The position numbers were made by a program, and so were the translations under genes. Below are positions 32,549-40,460 of a stretch of 54,739 nt of DNA, piece after piece. The notes under the pieces are model-generated. The model did not search any database, had not been told where the DNA came from, and saw nothing but the letters and a program-made list of their open reading frames with translations. The stretch's first letter is position 1. Every line of letters begins with the position of its first letter. This DNA is from Pirellulales bacterium (lineage in GTDB: Bacteria > Planctomycetota > Planctomycetia > Pirellulales > JAEUIK01). Where the stretch lies: assembly GCA_019636335.1 (NCBI GenBank), contig JAHBXR010000032.1, positions 1 to 54,739 on the forward strand. The letters run 5' to 3'.

Positions 32549-32830
32549 TCAGCCCGGCATGCCCGATCGCAATCGATAGGCCATTTCCCATAACCGATCG
32601 ATCTCGCCGCGATCGATGACTTCGAGTGGCTTGAGACCCTGTAGGGCATCGTTCGGCGTGACGAACCACGGTCCTAGTGCCGCCGGTTCGACGGCGTCGC
32701 TGAGCTCGCGATAGAGGCGCAGCACTTCGACGTAGGGACGTTCGAGCTTCTCTACCTTCGTGCCCGATTCCTGTTGAGCGATAGCGCGGACCGAGACGTT
32801 GACCAGGCGGCTAAAGGTCTCTCGCGTCAT
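32549..32830 (-). CDS. DUF2384/Xre-MbcA-type antitoxin-like protein
   Basis: A 93-residue protein if started at ATG 32830. A helix-turn-helix (MTRETFSRLVNVSVRAIAQQ) is followed by a C-terminal domain GPWFVTPNDALQGLKPLEVI typical of the toxin-binding domain of MbcA/ParS/Xre antitoxins. The frame stays open upstream and a longer protein is possible; the ribosome-binding site is poor at 32830. The usual partner is a RES-domain toxin, but none is adjacent. The neighbour read divergently is a papain-like protease. It converges on the DUF1501 gene. Confidence 0.7.
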   Translation of the reverse strand: MTRETFSRLVNVSVRAIAQQESGTKVEKLERPYVEVLRLYRELSDAVEPAALGPWFVTPNDALQGLKPLEVIDRGEIDRLWEMAYRLRSGMPG

Positions 32831-33015
32831 TGACCGCAGTGCTGATCGTGACTGCTGGGCGGTTGAAAATTCCCCTCCCGATTCCACGCAACTCTCGCCT
32901 CGCCCGCTCGATAACCTTCCTTGCGAGGCGTGCCGTGTCGCTCTTCGACGCGGCTTTCCCATTTTCAACGAACTTCTGCGATCTCACCGGAGACCACCCG
33001 GAAAGGAGTGCGTCG

Positions 33016-33501
33016 ATGTCCTACGTCGTTCCCGGGATGCCGCTCATCCCGCAGACCAAGAAAATGGCCTGCTGGTACGCCAGCGCGCAGATGCTCATCA
33101 CCTGGCGGCGCGAACATACGCGCTCGTGCGAGGCGGGTATCATCGATCCTTCGGAGGATGCCGCCAGCGGCGATATGTGGAGCAAGGACACGGGCATCTC
33201 CGACAGCCAGATCATCGCCTTTGCCAAGCGACTGGGGCTGCGGGTAGTGCCTCCCCTGACTCCCTCGCTGGCGACGCTCGAAGGTTGGCTGCGCGACTAC
33301 GGTCCTCTGTGGGTCAATGGCAAGACGCACATCGTGGTGATCGCCGGCATCGCCGACGATGCGGTGCTCGTCTACGATCCGTCGCCGCTCAACGTGGGAC
33401 ACGTCGACTGGCGTTCGTGGACCAACTGGTACGAGTTCGGCAAATCGAGCAGCAGTCGCGATACGAACACGAATGCGGGCGTCTTCCTGTACGTGCCGTA
33501 A
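33016..33501 (+). CDS. Papain-like cysteine protease (C70/AvrRpt2-like)
   Basis: A 161-residue protein; ATG 33016 has a strong GAAAGGAG upstream. The catalytic Cys is in QTKKMACWYASAQMLITWRR, the His in GKTHIVVIAGI and the Asp in LVYDPSP, the order and spacing of papain-like peptidases of the C70 (AvrRpt2-like) and C39-like group. No signal peptide is visible, so it is cytoplasmic or exported by another route. It is divergent from the antitoxin-like gene, with 185 bp between the starts. It could be a stand-alone peptidase or an effector or toxin controlled by that neighbour; the latter is speculation. Confidence 0.82.
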   Translation: MSYVVPGMPLIPQTKKMACWYASAQMLITWRREHTRSCEAGIIDPSEDAASGDMWSKDTGISDSQIIAFAKRLGLRVVPPLTPSLATLEGWLRDYGPLWVNGKTHIVVIAGIADDAVLVYDPSPLNVGHVDWRSWTNWYEFGKSSSSRDTNTNAGVFLYVP

Positions 33502-33738
33502 AACACCGGCTCGGCCTCGATTAATACCGTCTCAAGCTCTCATGGCAGCTTGATTTACGTCATTTCAGCGACCACAAAATCGTTGACATCGGCGGATTTT
33601 GATCGGTAGACTGACGGCTTGTTGGGCGGTAATTCGATGCGCGTTCTGCCGCGAAGTTTTGGCGCAGAGTGCCGCGTTCGTTCTCAGTCATTGTCAGGTA
33701 CGGCGTACCTGACCTACATCACGGCGGAGGCCACGGAC

Positions 33739-35199
33739 ATGCTGGTCGTTCCCGGTCGGACTTCGAAGGACACCTGCGACGGTGTCACGCGTCGCGAACT
33801 GTTGCGCGTGGGCGGATCGGCCATGCTCGGTCTGTCGCTGGCCGACGTGCTGCGAATGCAGGCGCAGGCGAATGAGGCGGGCATTGCCGGCGGTCACGGC
33901 TGGAACAAGGCCAAGAGCGTAATCCTGCTCTACCTGCAGGGTGGTCCCAGCCATCTCGACCTGTGGGATCCCAAGCCCGACACGCCCGACAACGTGCGCA
34001 GCGTCTTCCAGCCGATCGACACGAAGACCAATGGCGTGCAGGTGATGGAGACGATGCCGAAGTTCGCCCAGGTGACCGACCGCGTGACGCTCATCCGCTC
34101 GATGAGCTACACGCCGATCGGCTTGTTCAATCACACGGCGGCGATCTACCAGATGCTCACCGGCTACACGGCCGACAAGGTGAGCCCGTCGGGACAGCTC
34201 GAGCCCCCCAGCCCGAAAGATTTTCCCAACGTCGGCTCGAACATCATTCGCATCAAGCCACCGGCGGAGCCGATGTTGCCCTTCGTGATGCTGCCGCGCC
34301 CGTTGCAAGAGAGCAACGTGGTGGGCAAGGCGGGCACGGCGGGGTTCCTCGGCCGCGCGTACGACCCCTACTATCTGTATCCGTCGGGGGACGACATGGA
34401 TATGGAAAAGATGGAGCGCATCGTGGTCGACGACTTGAACCTGCGTCCCGAGGTCTCCTCGGCGCGGCTCGAACGCCGCTCGCGCCTCCGCGACGCCATC
34501 AACAGCGGCATGGAGACGATCGAAAAGGCCACGGCCAAGTACGATCTCGATGCCTACTACGGGCAGGCGCTGGGGCTCATCATCTCGGGCCGCGCCCGCG
34601 ACGCCTTCGACCTGAAGAAAGAGAGCGACGCGACGCGCGATCTGTACGGCCGCAACACGTTCGGACAGAGCTGTCTCTTGGCGCGCCGCCTGGTCGAGGC
34701 GGGCACGCGCTTCGTCGAGGTGAACTGGCCCAAGATCGCCAACTCCGACAACCACTCGTGGGATCACCACACGGGACTGTCCGACCGCATGAAGAAGCAG
34801 TCAGCCCCGATGTTCGATACGGCCCTGGCGGGGCTCATCAGCGATCTCGACCAGCGCGGCCTGCTCGACGAGACCCTCGTCGTGGCCGTGGGGGAGTTCG
34901 GCCGCAGCCCCAAGCGCGGCGTGAGCACCTCGGGCAATCAGAACTCGGACGACGGCCGCGATCACTGGCCCTATTGCTATACGGCCTGCGTGGCGGGCGC
35001 CGGCGTCAAACGCGGCTTCGTCTACGGCAAGTCGGATGCGACCGGTTCCGCGCCGATCGAGAGCCCCGTGCATCCCTGCGATCTGCTAGCGACGATCTAT
35101 CACAGCGTGGGCATCGCCCCCGACACGATCGTCTACAACCACCTCAACCAGCCGCGCGAGCTGGTGAAGGGGAACGTCGTCACCGGCATCCTCGCCTAG
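33739..35199 (+). CDS. DUF1501 protein, Tat-exported
   Basis: A 486-residue protein. ATG 33739 is preceded by GGAGG; the 40 in-frame codons upstream are rejected. The Tat-type signal CDGVTRRELLRVGGSAMLGL begins near residue 14. DUF1501 features include VILLYLQGGPSHLDLWDPKP, CLLARRLVEAGTRFVEVNWP, SWDHHTGLSDRMKKQ, VVAVGEFGRSPK and GRDHWPYCYTACVAGAGV. It shares the N-terminal CDG-x-[ST]RR word with the DUF1501 proteins at 38830 and 52725. Alone in its operon, without a PSCyt partner, it is followed by an intrinsic terminator whose stem lies inside the converging hisG. Confidence 0.93.
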   Translation: MLVVPGRTSKDTCDGVTRRELLRVGGSAMLGLSLADVLRMQAQANEAGIAGGHGWNKAKSVILLYLQGGPSHLDLWDPKPDTPDNVRSVFQPIDTKTNGVQVMETMPKFAQVTDRVTLIRSMSYTPIGLFNHTAAIYQMLTGYTADKVSPSGQLEPPSPKDFPNVGSNIIRIKPPAEPMLPFVMLPRPLQESNVVGKAGTAGFLGRAYDPYYLYPSGDDMDMEKMERIVVDDLNLRPEVSSARLERRSRLRDAINSGMETIEKATAKYDLDAYYGQALGLIISGRARDAFDLKKESDATRDLYGRNTFGQSCLLARRLVEAGTRFVEVNWPKIANSDNHSWDHHTGLSDRMKKQSAPMFDTALAGLISDLDQRGLLDETLVVAVGEFGRSPKRGVSTSGNQNSDDGRDHWPYCYTACVAGAGVKRGFVYGKSDATGSAPIESPVHPCDLLATIYHSVGIAPDTIVYNHLNQPRELVKGNVVTGILA

Positions 35200-35234
35200 C
35201 GCCCAGTACGCGACGAGTCGTGCGACCAACCAAG

Positions 35235-35267
35235 CTGCCGCCGGAATCTTACAGGCGGCAGTTTTTT
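35235..35267 (+). terminator. Intrinsic terminator overlapping the 3' end of hisG
   Basis: CTGCCGCC (35235-35242) and GGCGGCAG (35254-35261) form an 8-bp stem followed by TTTTTT (35262-35267) on the plus strand. It ends the DUF1501 transcript. The right arm and T-run are the last codons of hisG on the other strand, and the hisG stop (35249-35251) lies in the loop. Confidence 0.88.
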
Positions 35268-36115
35268 ATTTGCATTTCCAGAATGGCCGAGGCGCCCAGC
35301 GCTTCGAGCTGGTCCATGATCTCGATCACCTCGTTGCGGCGGACCATTACGCGGACGGCGCACCAGCCGGGGTCTTCGAGCGAGCTGACCGTCGGCGAGT
35401 TGAAGCCCGGCGTGATCTGTTCGGCCTGGGCTAGTTTCGTCCGGGCGATGTTGTACTCGAGCAGCGAGTAGGCCCGCGCGATGACCACCCCTTCGAGCCG
35501 CCGCACGATGCGATCGGCCATCTCGGCATGCCGGGCAGCGCGGTTCTGCACGAGCACCGTTTCGTAGTGGCCGATCTCGGCGAGCAACCGCAGCCGATTC
35601 GCCGCCAGCGTGCTGCCCGTCTCGATCAAGTCGACGATGGCGTCGGCCACGCCCAGCGCAATCATAATCTCGACCGAACCGGTCAGCGTGACGATATGGG
35701 CCGTCGCGTCGTGGCTGGCCAGAAAGCGCTCGGTGACGTGCGGAAAGCTGGTGGCGACGCGACAGCCGTCCAACTCGCCGGGATTCTGGATCGAGCTTTC
35801 TTCCGGCACGCAAATCGCCAGCCGGCAGCGGCCGAAGCCCAGCTCGAGCCGGGTTGTCAACTCGGCCCCGCTTTCGGCTAGCAAGTCGCTGCCGGTGATG
35901 CCGAGATCGATCGCTCCTTCGGCGCACAGGACGGGAATGTCCTCGGTGCGGAGAAAGGTGACTTCGATCGGCATCTCGCGACAGCGCGCGAAGAGCGAGC
36001 GTTCCTGGCGACGAAAGCTGAGTCCCGCCTCGTGCAGCAGGTCAGCCGCGACTTCGGCCAGGCGGCCCTTGCTGGGAACTCCGATGCGCAGGTGTTCGAG
36101 CGATGGTTTGCTCAC
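35249..36115 (-). CDS. hisG: ATP phosphoribosyltransferase, long form
   Basis: A 288-residue enzyme for the first step of histidine synthesis (ATP + PRPP). It has LRIGVPSKGRLAEVAADLLHEAG at the start, RTEDIPVLCAEGAIDLGITG with the substrate-binding loop, GSVEIMIALGVADAIVDLIETG (the PRPP-loop region) and a C-terminal regulatory domain of about 80 residues (LVQNR... then EQITPGFNSPTVSSLEDPGW, RNEVIEIMDQLEALGASAIL). The latter marks the long, histidine-inhibited form that works without HisZ. It starts at GTG 36113-36115, overlapping the hisE stop as GTGA, so the pair is translationally coupled. Confidence 0.95.
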   Translation of the reverse strand: MSKPSLEHLRIGVPSKGRLAEVAADLLHEAGLSFRRQERSLFARCREMPIEVTFLRTEDIPVLCAEGAIDLGITGSDLLAESGAELTTRLELGFGRCRLAICVPEESSIQNPGELDGCRVATSFPHVTERFLASHDATAHIVTLTGSVEIMIALGVADAIVDLIETGSTLAANRLRLLAEIGHYETVLVQNRAARHAEMADRIVRRLEGVVIARAYSLLEYNIARTKLAQAEQITPGFNSPTVSSLEDPGWCAVRVMVRRNEVIEIMDQLEALGASAILEMQIKNCRL

Positions 36116-36471
36116 GACGGCTCCGACGTAGGTTTCTGCTGCGAGCGGGCAGCCTTTTCATCGAGCCCGGAGATACCGAAGCGCCCCGCCAGCTCCGACT
36201 CGACCTCGGCCAGCTTGACCTCGCGGTAGCCGAGCAGGACGAACAAATGGTAAATCAGGTCGGCCGCCTCGCGGATCAGGTGCTGGCGTCCCTCTTCGCC
36301 GGGCTCGCCCGCCGCCTCGACGACTTCACGTGCTTCTTCGTCGATCTTGCGGCCGATCTTCTCCACACCGCCGGCAAAGAGGCTGGTCGTGTAGCTTCGC
36401 TCGGGGGGGTTCCGCCGGCGATCTTCGACCACGGCCATCAGTTTTGCCAGGATATGCGACTCGTCGGACAC
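36112..36471 (-). CDS. hisE: Phosphoribosyl-ATP pyrophosphatase
   Basis: A 119-residue protein of the MazG-like pyrophosphohydrolase fold, catalysing the second step of histidine synthesis. Motifs are LAKLMAVVEDRRRNPPERSYTT, LFAGGVEKIGRKIDEEAREV with the acidic metal-binding residues, and LIREAADLIYHLFVLLGYRE. The start chosen is GTG 36469-36471, with GAGG upstream and normal family length. The frame remains open for 88 further codons upstream, but that sequence is not conserved-looking. The order hisE-hisG in one unit, without the other his genes, is seen in several bacteria with scattered histidine pathways. Confidence 0.92.
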   Translation of the reverse strand: MSDESHILAKLMAVVEDRRRNPPERSYTTSLFAGGVEKIGRKIDEEAREVVEAAGEPGEEGRQHLIREAADLIYHLFVLLGYREVKLAEVESELAGRFGISGLDEKAARSQQKPTSEPS

Positions 36472-36977
36472 GGCAGCCTCGGGGGAGGTTCGATTTTCGA
36501 GCGGGGCGGACCGGCTTCTCAGCAAGGCCGCCAACTGGGAAAATATCTGTTCCGAGCCCGCGGTTCGATAGCAAGGACTCGGACGCAAGCCTCGAATGTA
36601 GGTCTTTACCCGTTGGGTAGCAATTGGTCCGGACACCCGGCAAGCTGTCGAATGGACGCTGCCACCTGCGGGGTTGTCGTAAAGAACGGCGAATTCGCTT
36701 CCTGGTGCGCAGGGGCATGTTCCACATGGTGACAAGCTAAACGCTCTATCTGCCGCTCGAGGCGAACGTGCAGTTCGTGACCGTCATGGCGACGAACATG
36801 CCCCTGATCGGTCGCGGCTGAGGAGACAGATCGGCTGTCTTCTCGCGGAAAAAGGGGCTCGATTCGTCGGTGTTCTTGATAGCACTCGTCGCGTGTGCGT
36901 GTCTAAAATGCGGCGGCTGCCGATTCCCATACTCACGTTGCACACCACCCCGTCGTGCCCCGCCGGAAATACTCCCG
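36472..36977. other. Intergenic region between divergent hisE and PQQ-like gene
   Basis: About 500 bp with no supported gene. Both flanking frames are open well upstream of their chosen starts, but there is no ribosome-binding site or protein-like composition. The promoters for the divergent genes should be here. A small protein starting between 36750 and 36900 cannot be excluded. Confidence 0.45.
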
Positions 36978-38276
36978 ATGATGTTGCCACGCCTCGAGCT
37001 TGCCCGATTCCGGTTGCACCTTGCCACCTTGGCCGCCGTTGCGATGCTTCTAGCTGCCAGTGCTTTTGGGCAAGGGGTCCACGATGGCATCACGGTCGAT
37101 CCGGCCGATTGGCCCTGGTGGCGGGGACCGCAACGCAACGGCGTGGCCAATGCCGATCAACAGCCCCCCACCGAGTGGAGCGCCACGCAGAACGTCGCCT
37201 GGAAGAGTCCCGTGCCGGGACGTGGGCATAGCTCGCCCACGGTGGTCGGGCGGCACGTGTTTCTGGCCACGGCCGACGAAGAGCAAGATACACAATCGGT
37301 GCTCTGCTACGATCGCGCGACAGGGAAGCCCCTCTGGCAGACCGAGGTACATCGCGGCGGGCTGATGCGCAAACACGAGAAGTCGTCGGGGGCGTCGGGC
37401 ACGGTGGCTTGCGATGACGAACGCCTCTTCATCAGTTTCGCCAACAGCGGCGCCGTCTCGGTCACCGCGCTGAGTGTGACTGGCGAAAAGCTCTGGCAGA
37501 CGAAGATCGCCGATTACGTCATTCACCAGGGGTACGGCGCTTCGCCCGCGATTTATCAATCGCTCGTTCTCGCGGCGGCCGATAGTCACGCCGGGGGCGT
37601 GCTGGCGGGATTGCATCGCGAAACCGGTGAGATCGTCTGGAAGCACGATCGACCGAAGGAGCCGAACTACACGTCCCCGATCGTGCTGCATGCCGCCGGG
37701 CGCGATCAGCTTCTGTTGATCGGCTGCAACCTGGTAGCCAGCTTCGATCCGGCCAGCGGCGACCCAATCTGGGAGGTCGCCGGCGCCACGACCGAATGCG
37801 TCACGTCCACCGTGACCGACGGCGAGCGAGTCTTCTCCAGCGGCGGCTATCCCAAGAGCCACCTGGCCGCCATCCGGGCCGACGGCTCGGGCAAGATCGA
37901 ATGGGAAACAAAGGATCGCGTCTACGTCCCCTCGCTGCTCGAGAAGGACGGCTTCCTCTATGGCGTGCTCGACGCGGGCGTGGCCGTCTGCTGGAAGAGC
38001 GACACCGGCAAGCCGCAATGGAAACAACGCCTGGGCGGCGACTTCAGCTCGTCGCCCGTGCTCGTGGGCGATTGTATCTACGCCACGAACGAGACGGGAG
38101 AGACCTACATCTATCGCGCCCGCCCCGACAAGTACGAAGAAGTGGGCACGAACAAGTTGGGCGAGCAGATGATGGGAAGTGCGACGATCTGTGGCGGCCG
38201 CATCTATCTGCGAGTTCTCGAACTCGTCGATGGCCAGCCGCAAGAAATGCTGTACTGTCTGGCACAGCCAGACTAG
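36978..38276 (+). CDS. Exported PQQ-like beta-propeller protein
   Basis: A 432-residue protein, start ATG 36978 (an adjacent ATG at 36981 is equally possible). The N terminus has a signal peptide (LHLATLAAVAMLLAASAFGQ). About seven WD/PQQ-like blades follow: DWPWWRGPQRNGVAN, NVAWKSPVPGRGHSSPTVVG, LCYDRATGKPLWQTEV, GEIVWKHDRPKE, VASFDPASGDPIWEVAG, AAIRADGSGKIEWETKD, VAVCWKSDTGKPQWKQRLGG. This is the common planctomycete outer-surface or periplasmic PQQ-binding-like repeat protein. Pyrroloquinoline quinone binding itself is not shown, as the catalytic residues of the dehydrogenases are not apparent. Confidence 0.88.
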   Translation: MMLPRLELARFRLHLATLAAVAMLLAASAFGQGVHDGITVDPADWPWWRGPQRNGVANADQQPPTEWSATQNVAWKSPVPGRGHSSPTVVGRHVFLATADEEQDTQSVLCYDRATGKPLWQTEVHRGGLMRKHEKSSGASGTVACDDERLFISFANSGAVSVTALSVTGEKLWQTKIADYVIHQGYGASPAIYQSLVLAAADSHAGGVLAGLHRETGEIVWKHDRPKEPNYTSPIVLHAAGRDQLLLIGCNLVASFDPASGDPIWEVAGATTECVTSTVTDGERVFSSGGYPKSHLAAIRADGSGKIEWETKDRVYVPSLLEKDGFLYGVLDAGVAVCWKSDTGKPQWKQRLGGDFSSSPVLVGDCIYATNETGETYIYRARPDKYEEVGTNKLGEQMMGSATICGGRIYLRVLELVDGQPQEMLYCLAQPD

Positions 38277-38426
38277 GCTCAGCGGTCGCCGACGGTCGCC
38301 AGAAAAAAGTTGCGAACAGACCGCCGCGCGTGTGCGCAAGACGTTCGTCCGGCCAGCGAGCTCGGCCCTGGGGACGCTATCTCACGACGGCCGCGACCAC
38401 CGAGACAATTTCATCAGGAGATTGCC

Positions 38427-38729
38427 ATGTATGACATGAAGAATCTGACCAAGCTGAAGAAGATCGGCGAACTTTCGCCCGAGGGCTTCAAAGGTTTTAT
38501 GGCCTTCGACGAAGCCGCCTTTGCCGAGGGAGCGATTCCACTGAAGTACAAGGAGCTGATGGCCGTGGCCGTGGGGCTGACGACGCAGTGTCCTTACTGC
38601 ATCGAAATCCACGCCAAAAAGGCCCGCAAGGCGGGAGCCACCGAGCAAGAACTGGCAGAAACGACGTTGATCGCCGCGGCGCTTCGAGCGGGGGGCGCCA
38701 TCACGCACGGCACGCACACGTTGGAGTAA
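38427..38729 (+). CDS. Carboxymuconolactone decarboxylase / AhpD-like protein
   Basis: A 100-residue protein; ATG 38427 has GGAG eight bases upstream. It fits the AhpD/CMD family: ALPLKYKELMAVAVG-type segment (IPLKYKELMAVAVGLTTQC) and the redox motif C-P-Y-C-I-E-I-H, i.e. CxxC-x3-H, followed by the helical end ATEQELAETTLIAAALRAGG. Members with CxxC-x3-H are peroxidase-reductase or thiol-oxidoreductase proteins protecting against peroxides; a decarboxylase role is unlikely. It stands alone, 150 bp after the PQQ-like gene. A GC hairpin without T-run follows at 38744-38762. Confidence 0.9.
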   Translation: MYDMKNLTKLKKIGELSPEGFKGFMAFDEAAFAEGAIPLKYKELMAVAVGLTTQCPYCIEIHAKKARKAGATEQELAETTLIAAALRAGGAITHGTHTLE

Positions 38730-38829
38730 ACGCCGTACACCCCGCTGGGTGCGCGGCCCAGCACCGTCGCACGAAAGACAAAAGACAGGCAGGCGGCGTC
38801 GACGTCGGATCGGCGTCGCCTTCGCCGGC

Positions 38830-40167
38830 TCAGATTAGCTCGCGGATGGGAGCCGCCGTGGTGAGATACTGCGGCCGCCCGGTCGGATCGCTGAGCGTGG
38901 TGTTCGCCACGTCGATGCCCAGGTTGTGGTAGAGCGTGGCGAAGATTTCCTGGAAGTGGACGGGCCGTTCCTGGGCATATTCGCCGAGCCGGTTGGTCGC
39001 ACCGATCGCCTGACCAGTACGCAGGCCGCCGCCGGCCAGGAGGGCACAGCTCACCTGTGGCCAGTGGTCGCGGCCGGCGCCGCTATTGATGCGCGGCGTG
39101 CGACCAAATTCGCCCCAGGCGATGACGGTCACGTCGTCGAGCATGCCCCGGACGTCGAGATCCTCGATCAACGCGCTCAGGCCTTGATCGAGCTTCGAGC
39201 CATGATCGCGCACCAGGCCGAAGTTGTCGCCGTGGCTATCCCAACGGCCGTAGGTCATGGTGACGCAGCGCACGCCGGCCTCGACCAGACGGCGGGCCAT
39301 AAGCAGATGTTCGTTGATCGTCGGCGCGCCGTCGTATTGGAACTGGTAGGGCTGGCCGTTGCCGTAGCGCTCGCGCACTTGGGGGTCTTCCTGCGACAGG
39401 TCGAGAGCGTCGACCAGCTTGCTCGACGTGAGTACCTCGAGCGCTCGCTGACCGAAGGCGTCCATTCCTTCCATCGCGCCACGCGAGTCGAGATCGCGGC
39501 GCAGGCGATCGAAGCTCGTCAGCAACCCACGCCGATCCTGCAGCCGCTCGAGTGAAAGGTCGCCCAGGCGCATGTTGGCCATGCCTTCGCCGTCGGGCTG
39601 AAAGGGAGAATAGGCCGGCCCCAGAAAGCCCGGACCGCCGGGATGCTTCCACACGCCGGCATTCGCCAGTCCCACGAAGGGGGGCACCGACAGATCGACG
39701 GGGCCCTGCAGCTTGGCAATCGCCGAGCCGATGCTGGGCCGGCCCCCCAGCGCGCGGAGATCTTCGAACCGCCAGCCCGTCATGCACTGGTACGAATCGT
39801 GGCGATCTTCGGCCCCGACGACCGAGCGAATCACGGCACAGCGATCCATGATGCTGGCGATGCGGGGAAAGATCTCGCAGATGTCGATGCCCGGCACGTT
39901 CGTATGGATCGCACGAAATTCGCCACGAATCTCGGCCGGCGCATCGTGCTTGATTTCCCACATGTCCTGGTGAGGTGGGCCGCCGCCCAGGAATACGTTG
40001 ATCAGCGCCTTGGGGCGGCGTCCCGAGGGAACCGCCGACTCGGCGCGTAGCAGGTTGGACAGACCGAGCGATTGCGCCCCAAAGACGAAGCCGCCGATTT
40101 TGAGGAACGATCGGCGCGAAACGCCATCGCAGTACCGTCGGCTGCGTTGGCCGTAGATCGAAAGCAT
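38830..40167 (-). CDS. DUF1501 protein, Tat-exported
   Basis: A 445-residue protein. ATG 40167 is preceded by GGAG; the 17 in-frame codons upstream are not convincing. The signal reads RRYCDGVSRRSFLKIGGFVF with the twin arginine. DUF1501 features are LINVFLGGGPPHQDMWEIKH, GIDICEIFPRIASIMDRCAV, LMARRLVEAGVRCVTMTYGR, WDSHGDNF, VIAWGEFGRTPRIN and GRDHWPQVSCALLAGGGLR. It closely resembles the gene at 52725-54056 in domain order and wording, so the two are probably paralogues of one subfamily. No cytochrome partner is adjacent. Confidence 0.93.
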   Translation of the reverse strand: MLSIYGQRSRRYCDGVSRRSFLKIGGFVFGAQSLGLSNLLRAESAVPSGRRPKALINVFLGGGPPHQDMWEIKHDAPAEIRGEFRAIHTNVPGIDICEIFPRIASIMDRCAVIRSVVGAEDRHDSYQCMTGWRFEDLRALGGRPSIGSAIAKLQGPVDLSVPPFVGLANAGVWKHPGGPGFLGPAYSPFQPDGEGMANMRLGDLSLERLQDRRGLLTSFDRLRRDLDSRGAMEGMDAFGQRALEVLTSSKLVDALDLSQEDPQVRERYGNGQPYQFQYDGAPTINEHLLMARRLVEAGVRCVTMTYGRWDSHGDNFGLVRDHGSKLDQGLSALIEDLDVRGMLDDVTVIAWGEFGRTPRINSGAGRDHWPQVSCALLAGGGLRTGQAIGATNRLGEYAQERPVHFQEIFATLYHNLGIDVANTTLSDPTGRPQYLTTAAPIRELI

Positions 40168-40389
40168 GGGAGATACTCCGCTTTCGAGACGTCGGTGGGA
40201 TTTCGAGGCGGGATGCACACCGGCAAACTGGTGTACGGCGATACGTACGTTCCCCCGTCCTTGGGACGGACGAATCCTGACGCATCGTCACCGTTTTATC
40301 AGTTGGCCGAGGGGGGAGTCAAGCAGAGTAACCCCTTGAGAGTTACCTGTTTGCACGCGATCGACGCGACGATGTGCCTATCTTTGTTA

Positions 40390-40436
40390 GATCCGGCAAA
40401 CGCGCGCGGGTGCGTGCCCCGCGAGCTTGCCGGATC
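40390..40436. terminator. Long hairpin after the giant repeat gene
   Basis: GATCCGGCAA (40390-40399) and TTGCCGGATC (40427-40436) are a perfect 10-bp inverted repeat; inside it CGCGGG/CCCGCG (40405-40410, 40418-40423) pair again. It begins 25 bp after the stop of the giant gene. No T-run follows on either strand, so it may be a 3' stabilising hairpin rather than an intrinsic terminator. Confidence 0.5.
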
Positions 40437-40460
40437 CGACGATGCTCGATCGTCTTGCGT

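Noticed and set aside
27648..32669. Long minus-strand open frames (880 and 772 codons) opposite the PSCyt and DUF1501 genes
   Set aside because: The plus-strand proteins have unmistakable family motifs and coupled spacing; the antisense frames are Arg-rich shadows of high-GC coding DNA.
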